Notes: generated by a model from the sequence alone, not told the origin. A DNA stretch of 64,000 nucleotides from Kaistia algarum (GCF_026343945.1 NZ_JAPKNJ010000001.1:1302001-1366000), one strand, 5' to 3'; numbered from the stretch's first letter, positions 23,951 to 33,117 are shown. Numbers and translations are program-made.

Positions 23951-24006
23951 CATGTTCGCCGCCCGTCCGTACCGGGCCTGCGTCTAAATCAACCATCCCG
24001 GCAGAC

Positions 24007-25557
24007 ATGACTCCTTTTCTCCAAGCGATTGGCATCGATAAGACGTATCCGGGCGGCGTTCATGCCAACCAGAGCATCGACCTCTCGGTAGCGCACAGCA
24101 CCGTCCATGCCGTCGTCGGCGAGAATGGTGCCGGCAAGTCGACCCTCATGAAGATCCTTTTCGGCGTCGAACAGCCGAATGCCGGCGAGATACTCCTCGA
24201 CGGCAAGCCGATCGTCCTCCATTCGCCGCGAGCCGCGATTTCCGCCGGCATCGGCATGGTGTTCCAGCACTTTTCGCTCGTCCCGTCCTTCACCGTCGCC
24301 GAAAATGTCGTCCTTGGCGTGGAGCCCCGGTCCGGCCTGAAACTCGATCGCAAGCGCGCCTCCGACACGGTGCGCGAACTTGCCGAACGCTTTCGCCTCC
24401 CCGTCGATGTCGATGCCCCGGTCGAGCAATTGCCTGTCGGGCAGCAGCAGCGGGTCGAGATCCTCAAGGCGCTGTATCGCGACGCCCGACTGCTGATCCT
24501 CGACGAGCCGACGGCCGTGCTGGCGCCGCAGGAGGTCGTCGAGCTGTTCGCCGCGGTTCGCTCGCTCACCTCGCAGGGCCGAACCATTCTCTTCATCGCC
24601 CACAAGCTGCCGGAAGTGCTGGAGATCTCCGATACGATCTCCGTGATGCGCGGCGGAAAGATGGTGGGCACCGTGGCGGCCAAGGATGCGACGGAGAAGA
24701 GCCTCGCCCGCATGATGGTCGGCCGCGATGTCGCGCTGAAGATCAACCGCGCGGCGCCGGGCGCCGAGCATACGCATCTGTGCCGCATCTCCGAGCTGAC
24801 CGTCAAAAACGACCATGGCCTCAACGCGGTCTCGGACGTCAATCTCGTGCTGCGCACCGGCGAGATCGTCGGCATTGCCGGCGTCGAGGGCAACGGGCAG
24901 AGCGAGCTCTTCGACGCGATCGGCGGGCTGAGGCCGATTGCGGCCGGTTCGGTCGAACTGGGCAAGACGGACATCACGAATGTCAGCGTTCTCGAGCGGC
25001 GCGCCGCCGGCATGGCCAATATTCCCGAAGACCGCATCGCAACCGGCAGCGCCGGCGGTGCGACGGTCGCGGAGAACATCGTCGCGACGGAGCTGACCGA
25101 CAAGCGCTTCGTGCGCAACGGCCTGCTCGATCTGAAGAGCATCCGCGCCCATGCGGTCAAGCTGATCGAGAAGTTCAGCGTCCGTGTCCAGGGGCCAGAA
25201 TCAGCCATCGGGACGCTTTCCGGCGGCAACATGCAGAAGGTGGTCGTCGCGCGCGAATTGTCGTCGGAACCCAGCCTGCTGCTCGTCTCGCACCCGACAC
25301 GAGGCGTCGATCTCGGCGCCACCGAATTCATCTGGCAGAACATCGCCAAAGCGCGTGACGCCGGTGCCGCAGTCCTGCTGACATCGGCCGACCTTTCCGA
25401 GATTCTCGCCTTGGCGGATCGGATGATCGTTCTTTATCGCGGCCGCATCGTCGCCGCCTTCGTCAATACGGAAGAGGTCACTCCGGAAGTGCTGGGTAGC
25501 TACATGCTGGGATTTGCCGAACAACCGGCCGAAGAACGCAACGCGGCACTCGCATGA
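24007..25557 (+). CDS. BMP-type ABC transporter ATP-binding protein (two domains)
   Basis: 516 residues with two fused ATPase domains. Domain 1: GENGAGKS (residues 38-45), signature-like LPVGQQQR, Walker B LLILDEPTAVL. Domain 2: degenerate Walker A VEGNGQSE, canonical LSGGNMQK, and a Walker B in which the usual Asp-Glu is replaced (LLLVSHPTRGVD). Such a weakened second site is normal for ATPases of this nucleoside/sugar class, as is the QPTRGVD-like ending. ATG 24007 has only a weak ribosome site. It overlaps the permease gene by ATGA. Confidence 0.88.
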   Translation: MTPFLQAIGIDKTYPGGVHANQSIDLSVAHSTVHAVVGENGAGKSTLMKILFGVEQPNAGEILLDGKPIVLHSPRAAISAGIGMVFQHFSLVPSFTVAENVVLGVEPRSGLKLDRKRASDTVRELAERFRLPVDVDAPVEQLPVGQQQRVEILKALYRDARLLILDEPTAVLAPQEVVELFAAVRSLTSQGRTILFIAHKLPEVLEISDTISVMRGGKMVGTVAAKDATEKSLARMMVGRDVALKINRAAPGAEHTHLCRISELTVKNDHGLNAVSDVNLVLRTGEIVGIAGVEGNGQSELFDAIGGLRPIAAGSVELGKTDITNVSVLERRAAGMANIPEDRIATGSAGGATVAENIVATELTDKRFVRNGLLDLKSIRAHAVKLIEKFSVRVQGPESAIGTLSGGNMQKVVVARELSSEPSLLLVSHPTRGVDLGATEFIWQNIAKARDAGAAVLLTSADLSEILALADRMIVLYRGRIVAAFVNTEEVTPEVLGSYMLGFAEQPAEERNAALA

Positions 25558-26627
25558 CACAGGGCCGACTGATCCTTTCCGAGACCGGCCGCATCGTCAT
25601 GGCCGCGATCTTCGCGCTGGTGGTCACGCTGATCATCATCTTCTTCGCCTCCAAGACGCCCTGGGCGACCTTCGAGACGTTCATCACGTCGCCGCTTTCG
25701 AGCAAACGCACGATCGGCATCTGGATCGATGATTCCGCCAAGCTGGCGCTCGCCGGCCTCGCCTTCAGCCTCGTCTTCCAGGCCCGCCAGTTTGCTCTCG
25801 GCGTCCAGGGCCAGGTGTATATTGGCGGACTGTTCGCGACGCTCGTGGCGTTCTCGCCGGTCGGCACGACCTGGATTGCCCTTCCGGCCGGCATCCTCGC
25901 CGCCATGATCGGCGGCGCGATCATGGGTTTCATCCCGGGCTATGCGAAGTCGAAACTCGGCGCGAACGAGATCGTGTCGTCGCTGATGCTCAACTACATC
26001 GCCTATGACGTCTGCAACTACATCCTGCGGGTCTATCTCGCCTCGCTGGAGAGCGGGCTGACGACCTCCGCATCGTTCCCACCGCAGTCGATCTATCCGG
26101 CCTTCATCCCGCGCACCCGCGTCGATCTCGGCCTCGTCATCGCGCTGGTCACGACGCTCGTCGTCTGGTTCCTGCTCTATCGCACCGCCTGGGGCCTCAA
26201 GCTGCGCCTCACCGGCCACAATGCCCGCTTCGCCGCCTATTCCGGCATCCGTTCGAGCTTCATCATGGTCAGCGCCATGACGGCGGCGGGCGCCATCGGC
26301 GGGCTCCTCGGCGCTGTGTTCGTGCAGGGCACGGCCTATGGCAAACTTTCGATCGGCTTCGAGGCCGGCATGGCTTTCGAAGGCATCCTCATCACGATCG
26401 TTGCCCGCAATCGGCCGCTCGCCATTCCCTTCGTGGCGCTCGGCTATGGCTATCTGCGCCAGGGCGCGGCGTTGATGAACTATCGCGCCGACGTGCCGGC
26501 CGAGGTCATCGGCATCGTGCAGGGCATCGTCATCCTGCTGGTCGCCTCCTCCTTCACGGTTCCCGGCAAGGCGATGCTCGCCCGCTTGATGGGTAACCGG
26601 ACTGCTGCATCGCGGGCTACATCATGA
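25554..26627 (+). CDS. BMP-type ABC transporter permease, first subunit
   Basis: 357 residues, about nine or ten helices. It has the features of NupP/YufP-like permeases: LALAGLAFSLVFQARQFALGVQGQVYIGG, GFIPGYAKSKLGANEIVSSLMLNYIA, and LKLRLTGHNARFAAYSGI, the cytoplasmic loop that contacts the ATPase. ATGA overlaps join it to the ATPase before it and to the second permease after it. It forms the membrane channel with the 26624 gene product for the ligand of the 22846 protein. Confidence 0.87.
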   Translation: MTQGRLILSETGRIVMAAIFALVVTLIIIFFASKTPWATFETFITSPLSSKRTIGIWIDDSAKLALAGLAFSLVFQARQFALGVQGQVYIGGLFATLVAFSPVGTTWIALPAGILAAMIGGAIMGFIPGYAKSKLGANEIVSSLMLNYIAYDVCNYILRVYLASLESGLTTSASFPPQSIYPAFIPRTRVDLGLVIALVTTLVVWFLLYRTAWGLKLRLTGHNARFAAYSGIRSSFIMVSAMTAAGAIGGLLGAVFVQGTAYGKLSIGFEAGMAFEGILITIVARNRPLAIPFVALGYGYLRQGAALMNYRADVPAEVIGIVQGIVILLVASSFTVPGKAMLARLMGNRTAASRATS

Positions 26628-27547
26628 ACGAGATCCTCGCCACGATCCTGTCCGCGACCTTCGTCGCGGCGGTCATCCGCACCACGACGCCGATTCTGTT
26701 CGCGTCGTTGGGCGGCCTGCTCTCCGATCTCGTCGGATCGCTCAATGTCGCGCTGGAAGGCATCATGCTGATCGGCGCGCTGACGGCTGTGATCGTCTCG
26801 GCCCATGCGCCCTGGTATATCGGCGTGCTGGCGGGCCTTGCCGCCGGCGGATTCCTGGGCGGGGTGATGGCGCTGTTCCATCTGCGCTTCAAGGCCGACA
26901 TCATCCTGGTCGGATTCGCGATCAATATCATTGCCGCGGGCGGCACCGTGACAGTGCTGAATTATGCGACCGGCGGCGACAAAGGCACGTCGATCAACAT
27001 CCCGTCCAAGGCTATCCCTGAGCTGGATCTGTCCTTTCTCGGCAATATTCCCGCTGTCGGACCGTTCCTCAGCGAGGTATTTTCGGGCCATTCCTACCTG
27101 ACCTGGCTCGCGGCCTTCATGGTCTATGCGATCTGGTATTTCCTCTACCGCACGCCCGAAGGCCTGCGCTTCCGCGCGGTTGGCGAATATCCTCCGGCCG
27201 CCGAAGCCGCGGGCATCGCGCCCAACCGGTTGCGCACTTATGGCCTGATCGCCTCGGGATGCCTCGCCGGACTCGGCGGCGCGCAGCTCGCCATGTTCTC
27301 CTTCGTCGGCTTCACGCGCGACATGACGGCAGGCCGCGGCTTCATCGCGCTTGGCGCGGTGCTGCTCGGTCGGCGCCACCCGATCGGCACCATGGTCGCG
27401 GCGGTGCTGTTCGGCTTCTTCGAGGCGCTCTCGATCGCGCTGCCGGGCATCCTGCAGTGGATGCCGGGTGAGTTGATCCACACGATCCCGTTCGTGGTCA
27501 CGGTGATCGCGCTGATGCTGTCGTCGAGACGGCGGCTGATCGCCTAG
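26624..27547 (+). CDS. BMP-type ABC transporter permease, second subunit
   Basis: 307 residues, matching NupQ/YufQ-like permeases. Landmarks: TTPILFASLGGLLSDLVG, the NVALEGIMLIGAL segment, LRFRAVGEYPPAAEAAGI (coupling loop) and GRGFIALGAVLLGRRHPIG. It starts within the stop of the first permease and is the last gene of the operon. A bulged hairpin follows before the convergent regulator gene. Confidence 0.87.
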   Translation: MNEILATILSATFVAAVIRTTTPILFASLGGLLSDLVGSLNVALEGIMLIGALTAVIVSAHAPWYIGVLAGLAAGGFLGGVMALFHLRFKADIILVGFAINIIAAGGTVTVLNYATGGDKGTSINIPSKAIPELDLSFLGNIPAVGPFLSEVFSGHSYLTWLAAFMVYAIWYFLYRTPEGLRFRAVGEYPPAAEAAGIAPNRLRTYGLIASGCLAGLGGAQLAMFSFVGFTRDMTAGRGFIALGAVLLGRRHPIGTMVAAVLFGFFEALSIALPGILQWMPGELIHTIPFVVTVIALMLSSRRRLIA

Positions 27548-27559
27548 GAACACGGGTTC

Positions 27560-27595
27560 GCCTGAGCCCTCCTGGCAGGGCGGGTTCAGGCTGAT
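27560..27595. terminator. Bulged hairpin between convergent genes
   Basis: GCCTGA plus GCCCT pair with AGGGC plus TCAGGC across a 4-base bulge in the 75-base gap between the permease and the FadR-type regulator. A bidirectional terminator is likely. Confidence 0.5.
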
Positions 27596-27622
27596 CCGGC
27601 ATTCTGTCGCTCTATAGTCGAG

Positions 27623-28366
27623 TCAGAAGATCCCGATCGTCCGCTGCAAGGCGTTGCCGAAATGGGCCTGCAGCGCCGTGTCGGCCGCCTCGGGGTCGCG
27701 CGCGATGCAGGCCTTCAGCAAATCCAGATGTTCGCGCAGCGTCCGAAGAGCGAGCGGTGCCGTGAGGGTCCGGTCGAGCCGGATCAGCTGGAGATAATTG
27801 TGGACGCGGCGATACGTCGATTCCACCAGCGGGTTGCCAAGGGCGGCAATGATCTCGAAGTGGAGAATCTCGTCAAGCGTCACCAGTTCTCGGACGATCT
27901 CAGCCGAGAACCCGTCCCGCTGCAGTGCCTCGATCGCGCGCTCATGCCGCGAGCGCAGAGCCTCCATCGACGATAAAGTGCCCGCTTCCGCATAGACGCG
28001 CACCGCTGGCCGCTCGAGAATGCTGCGGAACTGGTACGTGTTCTTGGCGAATTCGAAATCGGCCTTCAGGAAGCGGATTCCCGAGCGCGGGTGAATGGTC
28101 AGCAGCCCCTCCGTCTGGAGCACCCGCAGGGCATCGCGCAGCGGCGCCACCGGCACGCCGACCAGCCTCACAAGATCGTTCTGCGAGACATTGGCGCCCG
28201 CCGGCAGGCCGCGCGCGAACAGCAGCTCCAAAATCCGCCGATACGCGATTTCGCTCAGCGAGACCGCGCCGCCATCCGCTTCGCGCTCGCTGCCGTCCCG
28301 CAGTGCAGCAACGTCAATATCTTGCGGCTCGGTCCAATCTGATCTATCAGATCGCTTGTGTGGCAT
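27623..28366 (-). CDS. GntR-family transcriptional regulator, FadR (FCD) subfamily
   Basis: 247 residues. The winged helix occupies about residues 38-105 (SEIAYRRILELLFARGLPAG, QNDLVRLVGV, ALRVLQTEGLLTIHPRSGI) and the C-terminal helical FCD ligand domain follows (SILERPAVRVYAE, LDEILHFEIIAALGNPLV, REHLDLLKACIARDPEAADTA), with the His residues of a metal/ligand site. It is divergent, 38 bases away, from the enolase-superfamily gene that opens a sugar-acid operon, and so probably represses that operon until a sugar-acid intermediate appears. Confidence 0.85.
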   Translation of the reverse strand: MPHKRSDRSDWTEPQDIDVAALRDGSEREADGGAVSLSEIAYRRILELLFARGLPAGANVSQNDLVRLVGVPVAPLRDALRVLQTEGLLTIHPRSGIRFLKADFEFAKNTYQFRSILERPAVRVYAEAGTLSSMEALRSRHERAIEALQRDGFSAEIVRELVTLDEILHFEIIAALGNPLVESTYRRVHNYLQLIRLDRTLTAPLALRTLREHLDLLKACIARDPEAADTALQAHFGNALQRTIGIF

Positions 28367-28404
28367 ATCAACGCTCGAAATTGATCGATTAGGCGACTCA
28401 TATC

Positions 28405-29541
28405 ATGCGCATCGTGGAATATCGACTACACCGTTTCCAATTTGCTCGCGATCGCGTCATCGGCGACAGCCAGGTCCGCATCGAGCATGCCCATATGGCG
28501 ACACTGGAACTGGTGACGGATACCGGGCTGGTCGGCCTTGGCTTCATCCCTTCGCTGTTCAACGCCCTCCCCTCGCTGGCAGAGATCGACAGGATCTTCC
28601 GCGTTGAGGTCTGGCCGAGCCTTGAGGGTCAGGCCCCCGCGGCACTCGTTCATCGGGTTCGTCGTCCGCGCGGCGGCAATATCCGTAGCACATCGCTTCC
28701 CTTCGGCGAGGGCATCGACCAAGCGCTTTGGGACCTGACGGCGAAGCAGGTGAACCTGCCGCTCTGGAAGCTGCTCGGGGCCACCCGCAATCGCGTGAAG
28801 GCCTATGCCAGCGGGCTCGACTATCATCTCTCGGACGACGATTTCTGCGCCCTGTTCGAGCATGCGCGCTCGATCGGCTACTCCGCCTTCAAGATCAAGG
28901 TCGGGCATCCGGATATCGAGCGCGACCTGCACCGGCTGGAACTCCTGACCAAGACGGTCGGAAAGGCCGAGGCGATCATGATCGACGCCAATGAGGGCTG
29001 GTCGCCGCAGGACGCGGTGCGGCGCCTCAACATCATCAACAAGGCCGGCTACGACATCCTCTGGATCGAGGATCCGATCCTTCGCTACGATTTCGAAGGG
29101 TTGAAGATGATCCGCGCCGGCTGCCCGTTCACGCTGGTCAATTCGGGCGAATATTTCGGCGCGTCGGACAAGCTGCGGCTCATCGAGGCGCGCGGTACCG
29201 ACATGATCAACGTTCATGGGTACATCACCGAGGTGATGCGCATCGGCTGGATCGCGGCCGAGCAGGGCATTCCGGTGAGCCTTGGCAACTCCTTCCTCGA
29301 GATCGGCGTCAACATGGCTGTCGCCCTGCCCGAGGTCGAGTGGCTCGAATATTCCTTCCAGAATTTCGATCACCTCGTGGAGCAGCCGATCGAGATTCGC
29401 GATGGTTGGGCCTATGCGCCGGAGCGGCCCGGCCATGGACTGGTCCTTTCCGAGGCTGCCAAGCGCGAGCATGCCACACCGGACGTGATCGCTTCCGCCG
29501 ACCTGCCGCGCGCACCGTTGAACAAGAGGTTGCCACACTGA
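28405..29541 (+). CDS. Enolase-superfamily enzyme (mandelate racemase / sugar-acid dehydratase type)
   Basis: 378 residues. The capping domain is followed by a modified TIM barrel with the Lys163-x-Lys165 motif (FKIKVG) and Mg2+ ligands Asp194 (IDANEGW), Glu222 (WIEDPI) and Glu249 (NSGEYFG). The His expected in the seventh-strand His/Asp dyad of mandelate-racemase-type members is not evident (SLGNSFLEIG); instead His271 occurs in INVHGY. Aldonate dehydratases such as rhamnonate or fuconate dehydratase belong here. The operon goes on with CUT1 transport genes and a rhamnose-mutarotase-like gene, which suggests a 6-deoxy-sugar acid, but the substrate is open. Confidence 0.78.
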   Translation: MRIVEYRLHRFQFARDRVIGDSQVRIEHAHMATLELVTDTGLVGLGFIPSLFNALPSLAEIDRIFRVEVWPSLEGQAPAALVHRVRRPRGGNIRSTSLPFGEGIDQALWDLTAKQVNLPLWKLLGATRNRVKAYASGLDYHLSDDDFCALFEHARSIGYSAFKIKVGHPDIERDLHRLELLTKTVGKAEAIMIDANEGWSPQDAVRRLNIINKAGYDILWIEDPILRYDFEGLKMIRAGCPFTLVNSGEYFGASDKLRLIEARGTDMINVHGYITEVMRIGWIAAEQGIPVSLGNSFLEIGVNMAVALPEVEWLEYSFQNFDHLVEQPIEIRDGWAYAPERPGHGLVLSEAAKREHATPDVIASADLPRAPLNKRLPH

Positions 29542-29599
29542 GCCGGCCCGCGGCGGGGAGCCGCCGGCCGCAGAACCGATCTTTGCCAGGGAGGACATC

Positions 29600-30874
29600 T
29601 TGAGGAAATCCATCGTCAATATGCTGCGCGCGGGAACGATTCTCGCCGCCGCACTCGCCGGCGCTGCCGGCCTCGCCCATGCCGAGGACACCACGCTGAC
29701 CGTCTGGGACTTCAAGTCCGGCGATCCGGCGCTCGCCGATTATTTCAACGCGGTGAAGAGCGACTTCGAGAGCGCCCATCCCGGCGTCACGATCCAATAT
29801 GTGATGCAGCCTCACGATCAGTACTACACGCTGCTCGGCACGGCGCTCGCCGCCAAGCAAGGCCCCGATGTCGTGATGGTGCATGGCGGATCGCAGGCCA
29901 AGGAGCGCACCGATGCGCTCGTCAAGCTCGACGAGGCCGTGGCGCCGATCAAGAACGACGTCGCCGGCTGGGCCGAATTCACCGGCAAGGATGGTGGCCT
30001 CTATGCCGTCCCGCTGTCGATCCAGGGCTTCGTCGTCTATTACAACAAGGACCTCTACACGAAGGCGGGCCTCGATCCGGAAAACCCGCCGAAGAGCTGG
30101 GCCGAACTTTCGGCGGCCGCCGATGCCTTGAAGAAGGCCGGCGTCACGCCTTTCGCGCTCGGCAACAAGGAGGGCTTCGGCGCCGACTTCTTCCTTTCCT
30201 CGGTCGCCGCGAACGGACTGACGGCCGACCAGGCCGCCGCCTGGGAAAAGGGCGAGCTCAAATGGTCGAGCCCGGAGATCAAGGCCATCGTCCAGGCCTG
30301 GGTCGATACGGCCAAGAATGGCTGGTACCCCGAGGGCGCCAATTCGACGGCCATGTTCATGGACGAGTATGAGACGTTCGAGCGTGGCGAGAACGCCAAT
30401 GTCGTCGGCCTGATCTCGGACGTGGCACATTGGAAGGAGTTCGGCGGCTTCCTCGGCGACGACAAGGTCGGCGCCTTCATCATGCCGCCGCTCGGCACGG
30501 CCAGCGGCGCGCTGAAGATGCCCTTTGCCGGCGGCATCGGCTATGGCGTCACCAAGTTCTCGCCGCATCAGGATCTCGCGATCGAGTTCGTGACGAGCGT
30601 CGCCAGCGCGCCGCACATGCAGACCTTCTTCGAGACGGCGGGCGCCATTCCGTCCAATACCAAGGTCGACACCTCGAAGGTCGCGAGCCCGTCGGCCAAG
30701 CTGGTGCTCGGCTGGCTTGGCGACGGCCCGGCCATCGTCGCCCACAACAGCCTGCCGTCGGCCGTCGAAGAGGAGTGGCATCGCCAGAGCCAGCTGTTGC
30801 TGACCGGCGAGACGACCGTCGACGAGGCCGTCGCCAAACTGGACGCCGCCCAGGCGCAGGCGAACAAGAAGTAA
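29600..30874 (+). CDS. Family 1 extracellular carbohydrate-binding protein (CUT1)
   Basis: 424 residues, signal peptide ending near GLAHAEDT. Binding-protein landmarks include LTVWDFKSGDPALADYFNAV, GTALAAKQGPDVVMVHGG, AVPLSIQGFVVYYNKDLY, and GGIGYGVTKFSPHQDLAIEF. Start is a TTG at 29600 with AGGGAGG upstream; the ATG at 29621 would shorten the signal peptide's basic end. It sits between the enolase-family gene and two permeases and is followed by a 10-bp hairpin. There is no ATPase in this operon. Confidence 0.85.
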   Translation: MRKSIVNMLRAGTILAAALAGAAGLAHAEDTTLTVWDFKSGDPALADYFNAVKSDFESAHPGVTIQYVMQPHDQYYTLLGTALAAKQGPDVVMVHGGSQAKERTDALVKLDEAVAPIKNDVAGWAEFTGKDGGLYAVPLSIQGFVVYYNKDLYTKAGLDPENPPKSWAELSAAADALKKAGVTPFALGNKEGFGADFFLSSVAANGLTADQAAAWEKGELKWSSPEIKAIVQAWVDTAKNGWYPEGANSTAMFMDEYETFERGENANVVGLISDVAHWKEFGGFLGDDKVGAFIMPPLGTASGALKMPFAGGIGYGVTKFSPHQDLAIEFVTSVASAPHMQTFFETAGAIPSNTKVDTSKVASPSAKLVLGWLGDGPAIVAHNSLPSAVEEEWHRQSQLLLTGETTVDEAVAKLDAAQAQANKK

Positions 30875-30894
30875 CGGCCGCGGCCACCGCCCCG

Positions 30895-30918
30895 CCCTCT
30901 CCCGTACGCGGGAGAGGG
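30895..30918 (+). terminator. Hairpin after the binding-protein gene
   Basis: CCCTCTCCCG (30895-30904) pairs with CGGGAGAGGG (30909-30918) around a TACG loop, between binding-protein and permease genes. It belongs to a widespread palindrome type and lacks a T-run, so partial termination or message stabilisation is more likely than full stop. Confidence 0.65.
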
Positions 30919-30967
30919 TCTTCGTTGCCGATACCCAAGCGTCGCGTGCCTTAAAGAGACGATCCGC

Positions 30968-31873
30968 ATGACCGCCAGCACGACTTCCCCCGCGACGCGC
31001 CGCTCCCGCCTCGGCAACCGGCCGGAACGGCTCGCGCTGCTGTTCGTCCTGCCGGCGCTCGCCCTCGTCGTCGTGTTTCGCGTCGTCCCGCTCGTCTGGG
31101 GCCTCGGCTATTCCTTCACCAATTATGACGGCATCAACCCGCCGAGCTTCATCGGGATCGACAACTACCTGCGCCTGACGCAGGACCCGACCTTCATCGA
31201 CAGCCTGGTCAACATGCTGATCCTGATCGCGACGCTGCCGATCTGGATTGCCCTGCCCCTCGTGCTCGCCATCCTGATCCATCAGGGCGTGCCGGGCGGG
31301 AAGCTCTTCCGCGCCGTCTATTTCTTCCCGGCCGTGCTGTCGTCGGTGATCATCGGCGCGATCTTCAACATGATCCTGCGCTATGACGGCTCGCTCAACG
31401 CCATGCTGAAGGCCTTCGGCTTTTCCGCCATCGACTGGCTCGGCAATTCGAACACCGCGCTGTTCAGCCTCATCGCCGTGCAGCTGTGGTCGACCTTCGG
31501 CATGGGCGTGCTGATCTTCCTCGCCGGCCTCTCGACGGTGCCATCCGACATGCTGGAGGCCGCGAAGCTCGACGGCGCCAAGCTTCTGCAAACCTGGTGG
31601 TATGTCGTGATCCCGTCGCTGCGGCCCATCATCGAATTCGCCGCCGTCGTGACGACCATCGGCATGCTGACCTCGATGTTCGGCCTCATCTATGTGCTGA
31701 CCGCCGGCGGTCCCGGCACGGCGACGACGCTGCCCGAATATCTGATCTGGCTCGAGCAGGGCAAGCTCAACAGCCCGGGCTATGCCAGCGCGATCTCGAT
31801 GGTGCTGTTCCTGTTGATGGGCGGGCTCGCCGCCATCCAGATCCGCATCATGTCGCGCAACGCCAATCTCTGA
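30968..31873 (+). CDS. CUT1 sugar ABC transporter permease (MalF-like)
   Basis: 301 residues and six helices. It starts RLALLFVLPALALVVVFRVV after a short basic tail, and has the EAA loop DMLEAAKLDGAKLLQTWWYV followed by IPSLRPI. YVLTAGGPGTATT near the C-terminus is a common MalF-type segment. It pairs with the MalG-like protein encoded 20 bases downstream, serving the binding protein at 29600. Confidence 0.86.
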   Translation: MTASTTSPATRRSRLGNRPERLALLFVLPALALVVVFRVVPLVWGLGYSFTNYDGINPPSFIGIDNYLRLTQDPTFIDSLVNMLILIATLPIWIALPLVLAILIHQGVPGGKLFRAVYFFPAVLSSVIIGAIFNMILRYDGSLNAMLKAFGFSAIDWLGNSNTALFSLIAVQLWSTFGMGVLIFLAGLSTVPSDMLEAAKLDGAKLLQTWWYVVIPSLRPIIEFAAVVTTIGMLTSMFGLIYVLTAGGPGTATTLPEYLIWLEQGKLNSPGYASAISMVLFLLMGGLAAIQIRIMSRNANL

Positions 31874-31893
31874 ATCCGGGACCGGAGCCGCCC

Positions 31894-32727
31894 ATGTCCG
31901 CTGTCGAGACCCGCGAGAAGCGCATCCTCTGGATCATCGCCGTGCCGATGGCGCTGCTGGCGCTCTCGGCCGTCTATCCCGTGTTCTTCGCGATCAATGC
32001 GGCGCTGAAGACGCGCAAGGACTATGTCCTCAACCGTTTCGGCGTCACGCTCGACCCGACCTTCGCCAACTTCCCGCAGGCATGGATCCAGTCGCACCTT
32101 TCCGAATATTTCCTGAACTCCGTCGCGGTCACCGCCGGCGCCGTGCTGCTGCTGCTCGTCGTATCGTCGCTGTCCGGCTTCGCGCTCGCCGTGCTGCGCT
32201 TCCGCGGCTCGAAGCTGGTCTTCACCATCATCCTCATCTCGCTGATGATCCCGGTACAGGTCGTGCTCGTGCCCTTCTACCGAACGATGATCGCGCTCGA
32301 TCTCGTCAATACGCGCATCGGCCTGATCCTGGCCTATACGGCGTTCTTCCTGCCCTTCAGCGTCTATCTGATGACCGCCTTCTATGCGCGGTTGCCGCGC
32401 GAACTTTATGAGGCGGCGCAGATAGACGGCGCCAGCCTGCTGCAGATCTGGTGGAGCATCATGCTGCCGCTGGGCAAACCCGCCCTGATTACGCTCGGCA
32501 TCCTGAACACGCTCTATTGCTGGAACGACGTACTGATCTCGCTGCTCGTGCTCCAGGACAAGCGCACGCTGATGGTCGGCATCGCGGCGCTGCGCGGCCA
32601 ATACACGACCAATGTGCCGCTGCTGGCCGCCGGCATCGTCCTGGCAGCGGCGCCGATCGTGCTGATCTACGTCGTCTTCCAGCGCCAGATCGTCAGCGGC
32701 ATCGCGGTTGGCGCCGTAAAGGGTTGA
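31894..32727 (+). CDS. CUT1 sugar ABC transporter permease (MalG-like)
   Basis: 277 residues. EAA loop ELYEAAQIDGASLLQIWWSI followed by MLPLGKPA, and the characteristic C-terminal FQRQIVSGIAVGAVKG. The much longer open frame from 31486 is only an antisense-free run-on; GGAG six bases before ATG 31894 gives the correct start with the usual cytoplasmic tail and first helix. It is followed after two bases by the mutarotase gene. Confidence 0.87.
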   Translation: MSAVETREKRILWIIAVPMALLALSAVYPVFFAINAALKTRKDYVLNRFGVTLDPTFANFPQAWIQSHLSEYFLNSVAVTAGAVLLLLVVSSLSGFALAVLRFRGSKLVFTIILISLMIPVQVVLVPFYRTMIALDLVNTRIGLILAYTAFFLPFSVYLMTAFYARLPRELYEAAQIDGASLLQIWWSIMLPLGKPALITLGILNTLYCWNDVLISLLVLQDKRTLMVGIAALRGQYTTNVPLLAAGIVLAAAPIVLIYVVFQRQIVSGIAVGAVKG

Positions 32728-32729
32728 AC

Positions 32730-33059
32730 ATGCAGCGCATGGGAATGGCGATCGGCGTCAAGCCAGAACGAATAGCCGAATATAAGCGCCTGCATGCGAG
32801 CGGCTCGGCGGAAGTCAACGCCCTGCTCTCCGCCTGCGGCGTGAGGAATTATTCGATCTATCTGCGCGAGCCCGAAAACCTGCTCTTCGGCTATTGGGAG
32901 TATCACGGCGACGACTGGCCGGCCGACGCGGCCCGCCTCGACAAGGAACCATCGATCCGCGCATGGCTTGCGCAGACCGACCCCTGCCAGCAACCACTCG
33001 CCTCGGCGAAGGCGGGCGAGTGGTGGTCGATGATGGAAGAAGTCTTCCACCTGGACTGA
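32730..33059 (+). CDS. rhaM: L-rhamnose mutarotase family protein
   Basis: 109 residues, the family size (COG3254). The ferredoxin-like dimeric barrel is recognised by MGMAIGVKPERIAEYKRLH at the start, a central NYSIYLREPENLLFGYWEY and the C-terminal GEWWSMMEEVFHLD. It interconverts anomers of L-rhamnose or L-fucose. It starts two bases after the permease stop, so it processes the sugar taken up by this transporter; together with the enolase-type gene this hints at a 6-deoxyhexose or its acid. Family secure, sugar inferred. Confidence 0.82.
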   Translation: MQRMGMAIGVKPERIAEYKRLHASGSAEVNALLSACGVRNYSIYLREPENLLFGYWEYHGDDWPADAARLDKEPSIRAWLAQTDPCQQPLASAKAGEWWSMMEEVFHLD

Positions 33060-33117
33060 AGCGGATCACATCCTGTCGGAAGCGGCATCGAATGCCAACC
33101 CTCCGAAGCAACGCTCG

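Noticed and set aside
25258..25330. Inactivating mutation in the second Walker B of the BMP-type ATPase
   Set aside because: A degenerate second site (SHPTRGVD in place of DEPTRGVD) is normal in this ATPase class.
28340..28404. Shared operator between the FadR-type gene at 27623 and the 464-806 repeats
   Set aside because: TTGTGTGGCATATCAACG resembles TTGTATGACCATCAACG only with a gap and overlaps the regulator's start codon; the match is too weak.
31486..31893. Long N-terminal extension of the MalG-like permease
   Set aside because: The extension is the shifted frame of the preceding permease gene; the real start at 31894 has a ribosome site.
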